A stretch of 64,000 nucleotides of DNA from Oscillospiraceae bacterium (GTDB lineage Bacteria; Bacillota; Clostridia; Oscillospirales; Acutalibacteraceae). The DNA lies in NCBI GenBank assembly GCA_015066205.1, contig SVOV01000005.1:1-64000 (forward strand). The letters are read 5' to 3'. This document shows positions 26,446 to 35,857 of this stretch, in pieces. The notes below the pieces were generated by a model. The model searched no databases. It saw nothing but the letters and a program-made list of their open reading frames with translations, and was not told the origin of the DNA. The position numbers and the translations under genes were made by a program. The first letter of the stretch is position 1. Each line of letters begins with the position of its first letter.

Positions 26446-27846
26446 ATGCTTTTTTCAAGTATATCATTTTTATATTTCTTTTTACCGGCAGTTCTGATCT
26501 TATATTTTATCGTGCCGAAGGCGCTTAAAAATACAGTTCTTCTGCTATCAGGTCTTGTTTTCTATGCCTGGGGAGAGCCGAGATACTGCATAATTATGGT
26601 CTTCTCCATTCTCGTCGGATATGTTTTCGGACTTCTCATAGAAAAATTCAGAGGCAAAAAGCTTTCTAAATTATTTATGATACTGTCCGTGATGGTTGAC
26701 CTCGGTCTTCTTGTCTACTTCAAATATGTTGATTTCTTTATCAGCAATTTCAATAATGTAACGGGACTTTCCGTACCGCTTCTCCGTATTGCTCTGCCCA
26801 TAGGAATAAGCTTTTATACCTTCCAGATATTAAGCTATACCGTAGATGTCTACAGGGGAGATGTGCCCGCACAGAAAAATCCCATAACTCTCGGAGCTTA
26901 TATCTCAATGTTCCCTCAGCTTATTGCGGGCCCCATTGTCCGCTACAGCAATGTTGAAAAAGAGCTTCGCACCCGCACACACACTCTTGAAAAGACATTT
27001 GACGGAATAATACGCTTTTGTGTAGGCTTCGGAAAGAAGATACTTATTGCAAATGCATTGGGTGAGCTTTGCGAAACCTTTAAGGCAACTGATGAAAAGA
27101 CGGTTCTTTTCTACTGGCTCTATGCTGTCGCTTTCTCTCTTCATATCTATTTCGATTTCTCGGGCTACAGCGATATGGCAATAGGTCTCGGAAAAATTTT
27201 CGGCTTCACCTTTATGGAGAACTTCAACTATCCATATATTTCAAAGAGTGTAACGGAATTCTGGAGAAGATGGCATATGTCACTCGGACAGTGGTTCAGA
27301 GATTATGTGTATATTCCTCTCGGAGGAAACAGAGTTTCTCTTATGAAGCACCTGAGAAATATTTTTGTTGTATGGTTCCTTACAGGCTTCTGGCACGGCG
27401 CTGACTGGAATTTCATTGTATGGGGACTTTATTTTGCAGTGCTTCTCACACTTGAAAAAATGTGGCTCGGAAAATATCTTGCAAGATCAAAGGTTCTTTC
27501 CCGTATCTATGTGCTTTTCCTTGTTGTCATAAGCTTCGTTATCTTCAATGCCGCAGGTATGGGCGAGGCAATGCAGTATATCGGCGGTATGTTCGGTATC
27601 GGTGTAGAGGGCTTTGCGGGTGATATGTGGCTTTATAATCTCAGAAGCTATGCTTTCATTCTTGTTGCGGCCGCCATCGGTGCAACACCCGTTCCCAAGC
27701 TCCTTGTTAAGAAGCTTAAAGAAACAAAGGCAGGAAGCACTGCCGTAGCTGTGCTTTCACCCGTTTTCGCCGCAGTTATCATAATTCTTTGTACAGCATT
27801 CCTTGTGGACGGCTCATTTAATCCGTTCCTCTATTTCAGATTCTAA
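26446..27846 (+). CDS. MBOAT-family O-acyltransferase (AlgI/DltB-like)
   Basis: A polytopic membrane acyltransferase of 466 residues that moves acyl (often acetyl) groups to an extracellular polymer. The conserved catalytic histidine is in FWHGADWNFIVWG, near residue 317. The AlgI-type segments SFYTFQILSYTVDVYRG and FPQLIAGPIVRY are clear. Its direct partner, 16 nt downstream, is an AlgJ/DHHW-type protein, the pairing seen in alginate, cellulose and peptidoglycan O-acetylation systems. No alginate genes are present, so the target polymer is open. Confidence 0.92.
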   Translation: MLFSSISFLYFFLPAVLILYFIVPKALKNTVLLLSGLVFYAWGEPRYCIIMVFSILVGYVFGLLIEKFRGKKLSKLFMILSVMVDLGLLVYFKYVDFFISNFNNVTGLSVPLLRIALPIGISFYTFQILSYTVDVYRGDVPAQKNPITLGAYISMFPQLIAGPIVRYSNVEKELRTRTHTLEKTFDGIIRFCVGFGKKILIANALGELCETFKATDEKTVLFYWLYAVAFSLHIYFDFSGYSDMAIGLGKIFGFTFMENFNYPYISKSVTEFWRRWHMSLGQWFRDYVYIPLGGNRVSLMKHLRNIFVVWFLTGFWHGADWNFIVWGLYFAVLLTLEKMWLGKYLARSKVLSRIYVLFLVVISFVIFNAAGMGEAMQYIGGMFGIGVEGFAGDMWLYNLRSYAFILVAAAIGATPVPKLLVKKLKETKAGSTAVAVLSPVFAAVIIILCTAFLVDGSFNPFLYFRF

Positions 27847-27861
27847 AAGGAGGGTATTGAT

Positions 27862-28971
27862 ATGAAGAATAAAATCAGAAATATAATTACTATAGGCTTA
27901 TCTGCCCTTCTTATCTTCGGTCTTTCTGCCTGGTTTCTTCTGAAGCCTCCCACGGAATATTCCGAATCTGAAAGAAGAAAGCTATCTCTTCTCCCCGAGT
28001 TTTCCGTTTCTGATGTGCTTTCGGGAAAATATATGAAGGAATTCGAGGACGCTTCTCCCGATCAGTTCCCCTTAAGAGATCTTTTCAGAAGCATAAAGGC
28101 ATATGCATCGGAATATCTTTTCCTTAAGATGGATAACAATAAGATATTCAACGCTGACGGCCATCTGTCAAAGCTTGAATATCCGGAGAATCCCGATATG
28201 ATAGACTATGCCGCAGAGAAATTCACTTTCATATATGATAAATATATTAAGGATACTGATGCGGATGTTTTTCTTTCGGTCATCCCCGATAAAAACTGCT
28301 TTATCGCAGAAAATAACGGTTATCTTGCTTTCGATTACAATGAATTCGCGGATAAGCTTTCCGGAAAGCTTCCATTTGCAGAATATATCGATATAAAGCC
28401 CCTGCTTTCAGCTGATGATTATTATACGACTGATACTCATTGGAAGCAGGAAAGCATAATTGATGTTGCAGAAAAGCTTCTGACATCAATGGGTGCTGAA
28501 TTTACTGCTGATTTCAAGGAAAACAGAATAGAAAAGCCCTTCTACGGAGTTTACTATAATCAGTCAGGTCTTAAGGTGCCCACGGATGAGATAATTTATC
28601 TCACAAACGATGCCATAGATAATGCAGTTATCACAAATTATGATACAGGCAAGCCCGTGAACTTACCCGTTTACGATATGTCAAAGCTCGATACTCCCGA
28701 TCTTTATGAGATTTTCCTTTCGGGTACGGTTGCAGTTTCCGTCATTGAAAATAAGGAAGCTGCTGAAAAGAGAGAGCTTGTTCTCTTCCGCGATTCCTTC
28801 GGAAGCTCCATTGCTCCTCTTTTTATCGGAAGCTACTCAAAGATAACGGTTGTTGATATAAGATATATCTCTTCAGGCGCCCTTACAGGACTTGTTGATT
28901 TTGAAAACGCCGACGAGGTCCTCTTCCTCTATTCCACAGTCCTCCTCAACAACTCCGTCGCAATGAAATAA
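27862..28971 (+). CDS. AlgJ/AlgX-like DHHW family protein
   Basis: Partner of the MBOAT acyltransferase, acting outside the membrane. One N-terminal anchor helix (IGLSALLIFGLSAWFLL) is followed by an SGNH-like domain. The TTDTHWKQE motif near residue 190 carries the Asp and His of the family, and RDSFGSS near residue 310 provides the nucleophile serine. 369 residues, normal for the group. It probably passes the acyl group from MBOAT onto the polymer. An AAAGGAGG site precedes the ATG. Confidence 0.87.
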   Translation: MKNKIRNIITIGLSALLIFGLSAWFLLKPPTEYSESERRKLSLLPEFSVSDVLSGKYMKEFEDASPDQFPLRDLFRSIKAYASEYLFLKMDNNKIFNADGHLSKLEYPENPDMIDYAAEKFTFIYDKYIKDTDADVFLSVIPDKNCFIAENNGYLAFDYNEFADKLSGKLPFAEYIDIKPLLSADDYYTTDTHWKQESIIDVAEKLLTSMGAEFTADFKENRIEKPFYGVYYNQSGLKVPTDEIIYLTNDAIDNAVITNYDTGKPVNLPVYDMSKLDTPDLYEIFLSGTVAVSVIENKEAAEKRELVLFRDSFGSSIAPLFIGSYSKITVVDIRYISSGALTGLVDFENADEVLFLYSTVLLNNSVAMK

Positions 28972-28980
28972 GCATAACAA

Positions 28981-29013
28981 AAAACGGTTCGGATTTTTCT
29001 GAACCGTTTTTTT
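28981..29013 (+). terminator. Intrinsic terminator after the MBOAT pair
   Basis: AAAACGGTTC pairs with GAACCGTTTT across a T-rich loop, followed by more T. A separate minus-strand terminator lies right beside it. Confidence 0.9.
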
Positions 29014-29016
29014 AAT

Positions 29017-29044
29017 AAAAAAACTGCAGTCCGTCGGACTGCAG
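29017..29044 (-). terminator. Intrinsic terminator of the leftward nad block
   Basis: Minus-strand CTGCAGTCC pairs with GGACTGCAG and is followed by seven T. It lies 9 nt after the metallophosphoesterase stop codon. Confidence 0.9.
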
Positions 29045-29052
29045 CGGGTGGG

Positions 29053-29907
29053 TTATTCTGATTCAAGGGTTACGGTTACAAGCTCGGGGCGGTTATTTAG
29101 TCTTATGGGGAATATGCTTGCTCCGATACCGCGGCTGATTACCATATGTGTGCCGTTCTCCTTGTGAAGTCCCTCTGTATATTTCGGGAAAAGTCCCTCG
29201 GTGGGGATATAAAGACCTCCGATAAAGGGGATACGGAACTGACCGCCGTGGGCGTGGCCCGAAAGAACAAGGTCAAGACCCTTTTCGCAGTATACGGAAA
29301 AAAGCTCGGGGCGGTGGGACAGGGTGACGGTATAGACACTGTCATCATAAGGGGCATTGTCAATGGTCTCGCGGACGGCCGCATATTTGTCCTCGCACTC
29401 TTCCATTGTGGGGTCGTCAAGCCCCATTATGTATATTTTTTCACCGTTTTTTTCAATTTCCGAGCTGCTGTTGCGAAGCACATTTACTCCGAGGGAGAGA
29501 AGCTCCCTTTCAAGAACGGGAAAATCCTCGGTATATGCCTCGTGGTTTCCCGTTGAAAAATATACGGGAGCAATTTTTATAAGCTTTTCGGCATAAGACA
29601 CCGCAAGGGGGATATCCGTTTTTCTGCAGTCAATATAATCTCCCGTAAGAAGTATTATATCGGGCTTGATTCTTTCAAGCTCACTTAAAATATCCTTCTG
29701 AAGAATTTTTGAGTGGGTATTATGAAAATCTGATACCTGAGCCAGAGTAAAGCCGTCAAATCCCTCGGGAATTTCCTCATCGCTTACGGTATAAGAGCTC
29801 GTTACAAGAAAATTATTCTGAAAAAAGCAGTAAGCGGAAAACAGCACCAGAAAAACAGCCGTCAGGATAATTATTATCTTTTTATGTTTTTTGATAAAGC
29901 TTTTCAT
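29053..29907 (-). CDS. Membrane-anchored metallophosphoesterase (YkuE/YaeI-like)
   Basis: A binuclear metal phosphoesterase with an N-terminal membrane anchor (about residues 10-28). The metal-binding motifs are in order: QVSDFHN, GDYIDC, GNHEAY and LSGHAHGGQFRIP. 284 residues, normal size. Relatives act on nucleotides, lipids or UDP-sugars; the substrate cannot be read here. Its ATG overlaps the nadC stop by one base, so it is translated with the NAD genes. Confidence 0.9.
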   Translation of the reverse strand: MKSFIKKHKKIIIILTAVFLVLFSAYCFFQNNFLVTSSYTVSDEEIPEGFDGFTLAQVSDFHNTHSKILQKDILSELERIKPDIILLTGDYIDCRKTDIPLAVSYAEKLIKIAPVYFSTGNHEAYTEDFPVLERELLSLGVNVLRNSSSEIEKNGEKIYIMGLDDPTMEECEDKYAAVRETIDNAPYDDSVYTVTLSHRPELFSVYCEKGLDLVLSGHAHGGQFRIPFIGGLYIPTEGLFPKYTEGLHKENGTHMVISRGIGASIFPIRLNNRPELVTVTLESE

Positions 29908-30743
29908 CAGTCTATTCTCATTGAAATATCAAAGGCCTTTACGGAGTGAGTCAGTGCACCCATAGAAATTATATCGATTCCCGAGGCCGCCTTTTCCCTG
30001 ATGTTTTCAGCGGTGATATTGCCCGAAGCCTCTGTAAGAGCTCTGCCGTCAATATATATTACGGCTTCTCTCATTTCGTCAGCCGTCATATTGTCCAGCA
30101 TTATTATATCCGCACCTGCTGAAACTGCCTCCTTTACCTCGTCCATATTTCTTGTTTCGACCTCAATTTTAACTGTATGGCCGATCTTTTCACGGAGCTT
30201 CTTTACTGTAGCCGTAATTCCGCCGCCCGCATCAATGTGGTTATCCTTGAGCATAGCGCAGTCGGAAAGGTTGTAACGGTGGTTTTTTCCGCCGCCGCAG
30301 GTCACTGCATATTTCTGTAAGGCACGAAGACCGGGGAGGGTCTTTCTTGTGTCAGCAATGCTGACATTTGTTCCCTGTACTTTTTCAACACATTCATTTG
30401 TTGCACTTGCAATTCCCGACATATGCTGTAAGAGGTTGAGAGCGGTTCTTTCGCCCTGTAAAAGCATTGAGGCCTTTCCCTCCATAACGGCAATTACATC
30501 GCCCTTATTAATCTTATCACCGTCCTTTTTATAGACTGTATAACGGCATTCGGGGTCAAGAAGAGTAAATACCCGCATTGCAACATCGATTCCGCAGAGA
30601 ACTCCCTCGGCCTTTGAAACAAACTTTGCCGCGGTCACGGCATCCTCGGGGATAACATAGGCGGTTGCGGTATCAAGATAATTGATATCCTCCGCAAGAG
30701 CTTTTTTTATGATGTCGTCAACATAAAACTGAGGTAGAAGCAT
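29907..30743 (-). CDS. nadC: Nicotinate-nucleotide diphosphorylase (carboxylating)
   Basis: Makes nicotinate mononucleotide from quinolinate and PRPP, the third step of de novo NAD synthesis. The barrel motifs are complete: GERTALNLLQHMSGIAS, DTRKTLPGLRALQKYAV with the substrate-binding lysine, GGKNHRYNLSDCAMLKDNHI in two parts, and IMLDNM. 278 residues, usual length. Follows nadB by 57 nt. Confidence 0.96.
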   Translation of the reverse strand: MLLPQFYVDDIIKKALAEDINYLDTATAYVIPEDAVTAAKFVSKAEGVLCGIDVAMRVFTLLDPECRYTVYKKDGDKINKGDVIAVMEGKASMLLQGERTALNLLQHMSGIASATNECVEKVQGTNVSIADTRKTLPGLRALQKYAVTCGGGKNHRYNLSDCAMLKDNHIDAGGGITATVKKLREKIGHTVKIEVETRNMDEVKEAVSAGADIIMLDNMTADEMREAVIYIDGRALTEASGNITAENIREKAASGIDIISMGALTHSVKAFDISMRID

Positions 30744-30800
30744 ATGTGAATTTCTCCTGATAAAAAATTATTTGAAAAGGCTTACGGAATGAAGCCTGTA

Positions 30801-32267
30801 TTAAGTGTTTTCTTCGGCTTCCTTTAATATGATATATGCACAGGTAGCGAGGGACAGTGTCTCAAGATATTTTGTCGTCTGTGCATATTTTGCACCCTTA
30901 AGACGCTTTAATATGTTATCTATCTGCTTAAGTCCGAAGCGTATCGTTCCCGCATCCGGAAGTACGAAATATGCTCTTTGCATTATGTTTCTTATTTCCG
31001 TGCGCAGTCCTTCGGGAAGAGGAGCACCTGAAAAATCAAGCTCTGCGGGAAGCTCACTAACCTTAGCAAAGCCGTTGAGCATACATCTCTTTATATCCTC
31101 TGCAGCTCTTCTTGAGAAAACAAGTGCTTCAAGAAGAGAATTACTTGCAAGTCTGTTTTTGCCGTGAACGCCCGTATTTGCACATTCTCCGCAGGCATAA
31201 AGACGGGGTACGGTGGTTTTTGAATCAATATCGACCTCAATTCCGCCCATAAGATAATGCTGACAGGGAAAAACGGGAATGAGATCCTTTGTTATATCAA
31301 CGCCGTATTTCTGACAGCCCTCGGAAATTGCGGGGAAGCGTTCTCTTAAGAAATCCGCATCCTCGTGGGTGATGTCAAGATAGAAATTGTTGCTTCCCGT
31401 TCTTCTGCTTTCCAGAATAATGGATTTTGAAACAACATCTCTCGGGGCAAGCTCAAGTCTGTCATCATAGCGGTCCATAAAACGCTCTTTGTTGCAGTTG
31501 AGAAGATATGCTCCCTCACCTCTTACGGATTCGCTGATAAGGAACTGCTCGCCGTCCTCGGAGTTAAAGGCTGTGGGATGGAACTGTATGTAGCTGAGAT
31601 TCTTGATCTTTGCACCAAGCTCATAAGCAATACGGATTCCGTCGCCTGTTGCGGATTTTGGGTTTGTTGTGTATTTGTATATTCTTCCCACACCGCCCGT
31701 ACAAAGCATACAGTAGCTGCAGAAAATGCTTGAATACTCACCGTCGTGAAGAAGATCGGCTCTGAAGCCGCTTCTTACTCGGACAAGTCTTACAAGTGCG
31801 GTATTTTCTTTATATATGATGTTTTCTTTTCTTTCGACCTGACTGAGAAGTCCTCTTACAAGCTCCGCACCGGTGCAGTCCTTGTAGTGAACTATTCTTC
31901 TCTTGCAGTGGCCGCCCTCAAGGGTCATATCAAGCTCGCCCTCTTCGTCGCGGTCAAAGCGGACGCCCATCTCCATGACCCGTCTTACATCATCGGGACC
32001 TTCTCTTACAAGCACATCAACGCTTTCGGGGTCATTTTCGTGTCTGCCCGCAATAAAGGTATCCTTAATATGAAGATCGAAGCTGTCATTTACGGTGTCA
32101 AGCACGGCGGCAACACCGCCCTGTGCAAGATTTGAGTTCGATGTGGTCTTGCTGTATTTGGAAAGTATCATAACGCTTGTGTCATTATCAAACTGCAGTG
32201 CGCCGTACATTCCGGCAACGCCTGAGCCTACAACAAGAACATCAACAATATTCTGATTATTTGCCAT
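30801..32267 (-). CDS. nadB: L-aspartate oxidase
   Basis: FAD enzyme that oxidises aspartate to iminoaspartate for NadA. The FAD fold begins VLVVGSGVAGMYGALQF. The SNLAQGGVAA and YIQFHPTAF segments and the RLASNSLLEALVFSRRAAED block are characteristic of this family. 488 residues, slightly shorter than average, mostly in the C-terminal helical part. Nested between nadA (13 nt) and nadC, so a standard nadA-nadB-nadC operon. Confidence 0.95.
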   Translation of the reverse strand: MANNQNIVDVLVVGSGVAGMYGALQFDNDTSVMILSKYSKTTSNSNLAQGGVAAVLDTVNDSFDLHIKDTFIAGRHENDPESVDVLVREGPDDVRRVMEMGVRFDRDEEGELDMTLEGGHCKRRIVHYKDCTGAELVRGLLSQVERKENIIYKENTALVRLVRVRSGFRADLLHDGEYSSIFCSYCMLCTGGVGRIYKYTTNPKSATGDGIRIAYELGAKIKNLSYIQFHPTAFNSEDGEQFLISESVRGEGAYLLNCNKERFMDRYDDRLELAPRDVVSKSIILESRRTGSNNFYLDITHEDADFLRERFPAISEGCQKYGVDITKDLIPVFPCQHYLMGGIEVDIDSKTTVPRLYACGECANTGVHGKNRLASNSLLEALVFSRRAAEDIKRCMLNGFAKVSELPAELDFSGAPLPEGLRTEIRNIMQRAYFVLPDAGTIRFGLKQIDNILKRLKGAKYAQTTKYLETLSLATCAYIILKEAEENT

Positions 32268-32280
32268 TATTTTTCACCTC

Positions 32281-33192
32281 TCAGCCGAGTCGGAGCATTT
32301 CGTCAATACTGTGCTTTGCTTTTTTTATCAGCTCATCGGGGAGCTTTATTTCCTCTCCGCCCTCACCCTTAAGGGCAAGAAGCACATTTTCGGGGGTAGT
32401 ATATTTCATATCCTTACAGGTAAGCTTTTCGGGACAAAGATGATAGAATTTTTTTTCGGGATATGCGGGAATAAGATAGTCCGCAACGCCTCGTTCCGTG
32501 CCTATGATAACAGGCTTGTCGCTTTTCAGGGCAAAATCGATTATTTCTGCCGTTGAGCCTGCCATATCAGCGTGCTTGACTACAGCCTTTTCACATTCGG
32601 GATGAACTGCAAGAAGAGCCTCGGGGTGCTCCTTCTTTGCATTAAGGATATCATCCTCGGTCAGTGTGGCGTGAACGGGGCAGTAGCCGTCCCATAATAC
32701 GATATTTTTTTCGGGGAAATGCTCTTTCACAAATGAACCGAGATTTTTATCGGGAATGAAAAGAATTTCGGGTGCATCAAGCTTTTCCACGATTTTAAGT
32801 GCGCTTGAGGAGGTAACACATACATCGCATTCTGCCTTAAGCGCGGCAGTTGTGTTTATATATGCCACGACCTTTGCATCGGGGTTGTTTTTCTTATACT
32901 CTTTTACTCTTTCGGGGCTTATCATTTCTGCCATAGGGCAGGTGGCTTCAGGGGAGGGAAGAATGACCTCGGTGTCGGGGGAAAGTATCTTTACGCTTTC
33001 CGCCATAAAACGGACACCGCACATAATAACTCTTTTTGCTCCCATGGCAAGGCTTTTCTTTGCAAGTGCAAAGGAATCGCCCGTAACATCGGCAATTTCA
33101 ATTATTTCGGGATTCTGATAGGTGTGTGCAAGAATCACCGTGCCTGTTTCTTCCTTGAGTCTTTTGATCTCGTTAAGGATCTCTTTGTTCAT
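32281..33192 (-). CDS. nadA: Quinolinate synthase
   Basis: Condenses iminoaspartate with dihydroxyacetone phosphate to form quinolinate, using a [4Fe-4S] cluster. The three cluster cysteines are visible in MCGVRFMAE, ATCPMAEM/CDVCVTSS, and VHPECEKAVV (the family uses one from each domain). LAHTYQNPEI near the N-terminus binds substrate. I start at the ATG at 33192, 7 nt after AAGGGGGA; an upstream ATG at 33258 would add 22 atypical residues. The gene begins 14 nt past the stop of the sensor kinase gene. Confidence 0.96.
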   Translation of the reverse strand: MNKEILNEIKRLKEETGTVILAHTYQNPEIIEIADVTGDSFALAKKSLAMGAKRVIMCGVRFMAESVKILSPDTEVILPSPEATCPMAEMISPERVKEYKKNNPDAKVVAYINTTAALKAECDVCVTSSSALKIVEKLDAPEILFIPDKNLGSFVKEHFPEKNIVLWDGYCPVHATLTEDDILNAKKEHPEALLAVHPECEKAVVKHADMAGSTAEIIDFALKSDKPVIIGTERGVADYLIPAYPEKKFYHLCPEKLTCKDMKYTTPENVLLALKGEGGEEIKLPDELIKKAKHSIDEMLRLG

Positions 33193-33206
33193 AATTATCC
33201 CCCTTA

Positions 33207-34556
33207 TCAGGAAAGTGCATTTAACTTTATAACAAGCGTGAAAACCGAGTCCTCGCATTTGGTAAGCATTTCGCCGTCATATTTTTTTGCGGTGTTTTCA
33301 ATGCTTTTAAGTCCGAAGCCGTGATTTTCATTGTCTTTTTTTGATGTGATGTAGCTGTTGCCCGAGCTCTTGACGGGTATTTTGTCCGTCGGATTCGTAA
33401 CCGATATTACGGTGTATGAGCCGTTGCCGTACATTTTAAGCTTAATATAGCGCCCGTCGGGGTCGTCTATGGTCTGATTTGCCTCAATGGCGTTATCAAG
33501 AGCATTACTGAGAATTATACACATATCAACGGGCTTTATGCTGTTTTTCTCCATTTTCATAACATCGTAATTTGTGGTTATGTTATGGGACTGTGCCTCG
33601 TAGAGCTTTTCGTTGAGAATAGCATCGACGGCGGAAATGCCCGTTATTCTCACATACGAGGATTCATCTATGATACCGCTCATTTCCTTGAGATACTTCT
33701 TTATTTCGTCAATATCTCCGTTTTCTGCCAGAATATTCATTGTGAGAAGATGATTCTTTATATCGTGGCGGAAGGTCCTTGTGCGGTTATATGCGTTTTC
33801 AAGATTTTTGATCGAGGTTTCCTGTAAGGACAGCTGGGAGGTGAGCAGGTCGTTTTCTCTTTTTATAACAAACTGTCTCTGATTAAACCAGAACAGAATA
33901 AAAACGACCGCATTTATAAAGATTATTCCGATACAGGAAAGATATATATAAGCTTTTATCTGCTGATTCAGTTCATATGTTTCAATTATGTACTGAAAGA
34001 CCGAAAAGGTTATAAGTGTTACTGCGGGGACTATGAGAAGCCCTATCCACATCCTGAATGCAAAGCCGCCGTTTGAACGGTCCTTAAGCACCGTGCTTAT
34101 AAGCACCGCAATGGGTATCATTATAATATTTGAAAGAGTAAGGCGCAGAAGCTCTGAGAAGGGTGAATTCTCATCAGCGGATACATTCATATTGCTTTCT
34201 AAAAGAGAATATATGACATTCGAAACAATAACAGCCGCCGCAAGAAGCGCTATAAAAACCGCGGATGCCGTCAGCTTGTGCCTGACTTTTCCCTGATACA
34301 TGGTAAAAAGCATTATAACAAGGAAAACACACTCGAGAATATATTTTATATAGCCGATATCCTTATATTCCTGAAGAAGAATTATTCCCGCCGCAAGAAG
34401 AAAAAAGGGAATATAGTCAATTTTTTTAAGGCGGGGCTTGGGCTTGAAAAAATTATTGATGAGAAGAAATGCAAGCATAATTTCAAACACCGAAGAAAAT
34501 ATCCTTGCGGTGTTGAGTATAATATCCTGATAGTTTGCTGCAATTATCTCAGTCAT
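33207..34556 (-). CDS. GHKL sensor histidine kinase, AgrC-like
   Basis: 449 residues: about 220 residues with six or seven membrane helices, then a coiled dimerisation segment with the phospho-acceptor region RTFRHDIKNHLLTMNILAE, and an ATPase domain with the N-box NALDNAIEANQ and G-box GFGLKSIENTAKKY. This is the architecture of peptide-sensing kinases such as AgrC/VirS. It lies 4 nt after its LytTR response regulator. I saw no obvious precursor peptide gene of the AgrD type nearby, so the signal is unknown. Confidence 0.88.
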   Translation of the reverse strand: MTEIIAANYQDIILNTARIFSSVFEIMLAFLLINNFFKPKPRLKKIDYIPFFLLAAGIILLQEYKDIGYIKYILECVFLVIMLFTMYQGKVRHKLTASAVFIALLAAAVIVSNVIYSLLESNMNVSADENSPFSELLRLTLSNIIMIPIAVLISTVLKDRSNGGFAFRMWIGLLIVPAVTLITFSVFQYIIETYELNQQIKAYIYLSCIGIIFINAVVFILFWFNQRQFVIKRENDLLTSQLSLQETSIKNLENAYNRTRTFRHDIKNHLLTMNILAENGDIDEIKKYLKEMSGIIDESSYVRITGISAVDAILNEKLYEAQSHNITTNYDVMKMEKNSIKPVDMCIILSNALDNAIEANQTIDDPDGRYIKLKMYGNGSYTVISVTNPTDKIPVKSSGNSYITSKKDNENHGFGLKSIENTAKKYDGEMLTKCEDSVFTLVIKLNALS

Positions 34557-34560
34557 AGCT

Positions 34561-35271
34561 TTATCTCATTGCCCATAAAAAGGCTTCGTTTGTTTCCTTG
34601 GCACGGCGTTTGCTGACGGGGATGGTTTCTCCGTCACGCAGTGTCAGCTCATTTATTCTTACAGAGGTTATTTTTTTTGCATTGACAAGAAATGATTGAT
34701 GGCAACGGACAAAATCCTGTTTTTTCAGCTGCTCCTCAATATCGTCAAGCTTGCCGTAGAATGAATATTTTTCATTGGGAGTTACGATGTTGATTATTCT
34801 CTTGTCGCTTTCAAAGAAAAGAATATCCCTGAGCGGAAGGCTTACGGTTTCCGATGCCTTCTGAAAGGTAAAGCGCAGCTCATTGGATTTCGTAATTTCG
34901 TCAAGACATTCCCTGAAAACACCGCTGAAGCCGTGAAGAAGCTCCGGTTTCAGAATATAACGGAAGGCTCTGACCTCATAGCCTGAAAAAACATATTCGG
35001 CAGAGGAGGTGACAAAAACTATCATAACCTTGCTGTCTGTTGCGCGTATCTTTTTTGCCGCTGTCATTCCGTCGCATTTCTTCATTGTGATGTCAAGAAG
35101 AATTATGTCGAAATTAGCTTTTCCCTCTTCATAAAGGTCAACAAGAGGCTGACCGTCGTCAAAAGCCGTAACACACCCCTCAAGGTCAGCTTTTGCAAGG
35201 CAGTCCATTACCGATTTTTTCAGAAAATCGCAGATGTATTTTTCGTCATCGCAAACGGCAATATTAAGCAT
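34561..35271 (-). CDS. LytTR-family response regulator, AgrA-like
   Basis: 236 residues: a receiver domain (VCDDEKYICDF, phospho-acceptor Asp in ILLDITMKKCDGM, conserved FVTSSAEY) and a C-terminal LytTR DNA-binding domain with RCHQSFLVNAKKI. The start is the ATG at 35271, directly after AAAGGGAGAAAAAG. Longer forms would run back into the upstream GtrA gene, which overlaps by 8 nt. With the sensor kinase it forms a two-component system. Its targets are unknown. Confidence 0.9.
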   Translation of the reverse strand: MLNIAVCDDEKYICDFLKKSVMDCLAKADLEGCVTAFDDGQPLVDLYEEGKANFDIILLDITMKKCDGMTAAKKIRATDSKVMIVFVTSSAEYVFSGYEVRAFRYILKPELLHGFSGVFRECLDEITKSNELRFTFQKASETVSLPLRDILFFESDKRIINIVTPNEKYSFYGKLDDIEEQLKKQDFVRCHQSFLVNAKKITSVRINELTLRDGETIPVSKRRAKETNEAFLWAMR

Positions 35272-35812
35272 CTTTTTCTCCCTTTTTGCGGAAAATAACA
35301 AGCTTACTTGCAATATAGTTGAAAATAACCACAAAAATTGCAACTGCAAGCTTTGCGATAAGGTCATTCAGATGGAGAATATTTATAAGAAGCGCAAAAA
35401 TCAGCTCTTCAAATATCAAAAACGAAATTACTCTCGCTCCGATAAAGGAGAGAAACTCTTTTATGAAAACTTTTCCTTTCCAGGAGCTGCTTTCAAAAAC
35501 AAAAAGCTTGTTGGTGATAAATGAAAACAAAACGGATGCTATCCAGGCAACCGCATTCATAAGAAGTATCAGCTGAAAATCAAAAGAGCCTATGGTGAAA
35601 AGGATCTTTTCTTCATAGTTTTCGCCTGCAAAAATACCCATAACCATATAGGTTACAAAATTTACTACGGTTGTGAGAACACCGAATACAAGATATGAAA
35701 CGATTTCATACTGCAGGAGCTTTTCAACAAAAGGAATTTTCAGAAGTGCCTTAAAAACGGGAATTGAAAATACTTTGCTGTAGATTTTTTCATAGAGAAC
35801 TTTAAGTTTCAT
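35264..35812 (-). CDS. GtrA-like membrane protein
   Basis: A small membrane protein of 182 residues with four predicted helices. The GtrA signature is the start of the domain, VSYLVFGVLTTVVNFVTYM, and the later SFITNKLFVFES. GtrA proteins act in moving lipid-linked sugars or in other polyisoprenoid-related steps. It is translationally coupled to the response regulator. No glycosyltransferase lies nearby, so its role with the two-component system is not clear. Confidence 0.88.
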   Translation of the reverse strand: MKLKVLYEKIYSKVFSIPVFKALLKIPFVEKLLQYEIVSYLVFGVLTTVVNFVTYMVMGIFAGENYEEKILFTIGSFDFQLILLMNAVAWIASVLFSFITNKLFVFESSSWKGKVFIKEFLSFIGARVISFLIFEELIFALLINILHLNDLIAKLAVAIFVVIFNYIASKLVIFRKKGEKDA

Positions 35813-35827
35813 TATTTCTTCTTTCCC

Positions 35828-35849
35828 GGGGGAAGCTCGCGCTTCCCCC
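35828..35849. terminator. Strong GC hairpin between the transporter and gtrA
   Basis: GGGGGAAGC pairs perfectly with GCTTCCCCC across TCGC. It has no clear T run on the minus side (CGGGAAAG follows), so it may only weaken transcription from the transporter gene into gtrA, or protect RNA. Confidence 0.5.
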
Positions 35850-35857
35850 TTACGATT

